A stretch of 58,782 nt of DNA from JBHPGW01 sp042569785 (GTDB lineage Bacteria > Planctomycetota > Phycisphaerae > Sedimentisphaerales > Anaerobacaceae). Below the pieces are notes generated by a model. The model worked only from the letters and a program-made list of their open reading frames with translations, ran no database searches and was not told the DNA's origin. The stretch spans positions 1 through 58,782 of the forward strand of contig JBHPGW010000008.1 in assembly GCA_042569785.1 (NCBI GenBank), given 5' to 3'. A program made the position numbers and the translations under genes. Position 1 is the first letter of the stretch, and each line of letters starts with the position of its first letter. Positions 58,702 through 58,782 of the stretch are shown one piece after another.

Positions 58702-58782
58702 ACTTTTCAAAAAAGAATTAGCCACAGAGTTCACAGAGAACTCAGAGAAAAAAAGATTAACCACGAATTTTCACGAATGGAC
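58702..58782. repeat. Dispersed repeat at the right edge
   Basis: GAATTAGCCACAGAGTTCAC and TTAACCACGAATTTTCACGA words, the same as those near 23.1 and 49.9 kb. Confidence 0.75.

Overview
The window is a chromosomal segment (58.8 kb) that I read as a member of the Planctomycetota, most likely a Phycisphaerae/Sedimentisphaerales-type bacterium. That placement is an inference. It rests on two PEP-CTERM proteins with short C-terminal anchors of the PEPATIALL...RRKR type, a long sigma-70 protein with extra N-terminal helix-turn-helix domains, a CobA-HemD fusion beside siroheme-route heme genes, and abundant dispersed intergenic repeats. No rRNA, tRNA, CRISPR array, integrase or transposase gene was seen.

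Layout. 1-10.2 kb: core transcription/translation genes rpoB (5' end cut by the window), rpoC, rpsL, rpsG, a strong terminator, then fusA. 10.3-16.1 kb: a DUF4139 envelope protein, a membrane protein + XRE regulator pair with a palindromic operator, and a minus-strand S41 protease + DUF4097 lipoprotein pair. 16.3-21.5 kb: dTDP-rhamnose genes rfbC-rfbD-rfbB and two glycosyltransferases, the second a GT4-GT2 fusion. 21.5-22.9 kb: accessory cassette 1, three small genes of unknown function bracketed by inverted GTGTCCGGTACC hairpin repeats. 23.6-27.1 kb: ferredoxin + aldehyde:ferredoxin oxidoreductase, and a convergent DUF3524 glycosyltransferase (tRNA-queuosine mannosyltransferase family). 27.2-31.4 kb: a BlaI-type repressor and a 1250-residue BlaR1-like sensor fused to a DUF4097 domain, preceded by two near-identical operators. 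31.5-34.1 kb: mtnA and malQ, followed by a probable small RNA gene. 34.4-38.2 kb: two PEP-CTERM proteins, a degenerate receiver protein with an exact sigma-54 promoter, and a sigma-54 activator with an exact-consensus sigma-70 promoter. 38.3-46.8 kb: cell-wall and shape genes (a degenerate amidase-like protein, mreB, mreC, a LysM L,D-transpeptidase, a 3D-domain protein) and a giant coiled-coil protein with CBS domains. 47.1-49.5 kb: ilvB-ilvN. 49.6-52.3 kb: accessory cassette 2, a TIGR04255-type gene and two unknown genes between 47-bp inverted repeats. 52.3-56.8 kb: ahbA, a cobA-hemD fusion, hemL and ahbC, i.e. part of the siroheme-dependent heme pathway. 57.1-58.7 kb: the unusual sigma factor.

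Most interesting. (1) Two AT-rich three-gene cassettes (21.6-22.9 kb and 50.15-51.9 kb) share one architecture: unknown genes, inverted dispersed repeats on both sides, and a copy of the same ~200-bp repeated element (which could encode a ~65-residue peptide) whose 3' side faces the cassette. (2) A small RNA candidate at about 34211-34350 has its own promoter, two hairpins and a perfect terminator. (3) A sigma-54 circuit sits next to the PEP-CTERM genes. (4) A BlaR1-type sensor carries a C-terminal DUF4097 domain paralogous to a lipoprotein encoded 13 kb away. All functions are read from sequence alone; no database search was possible.
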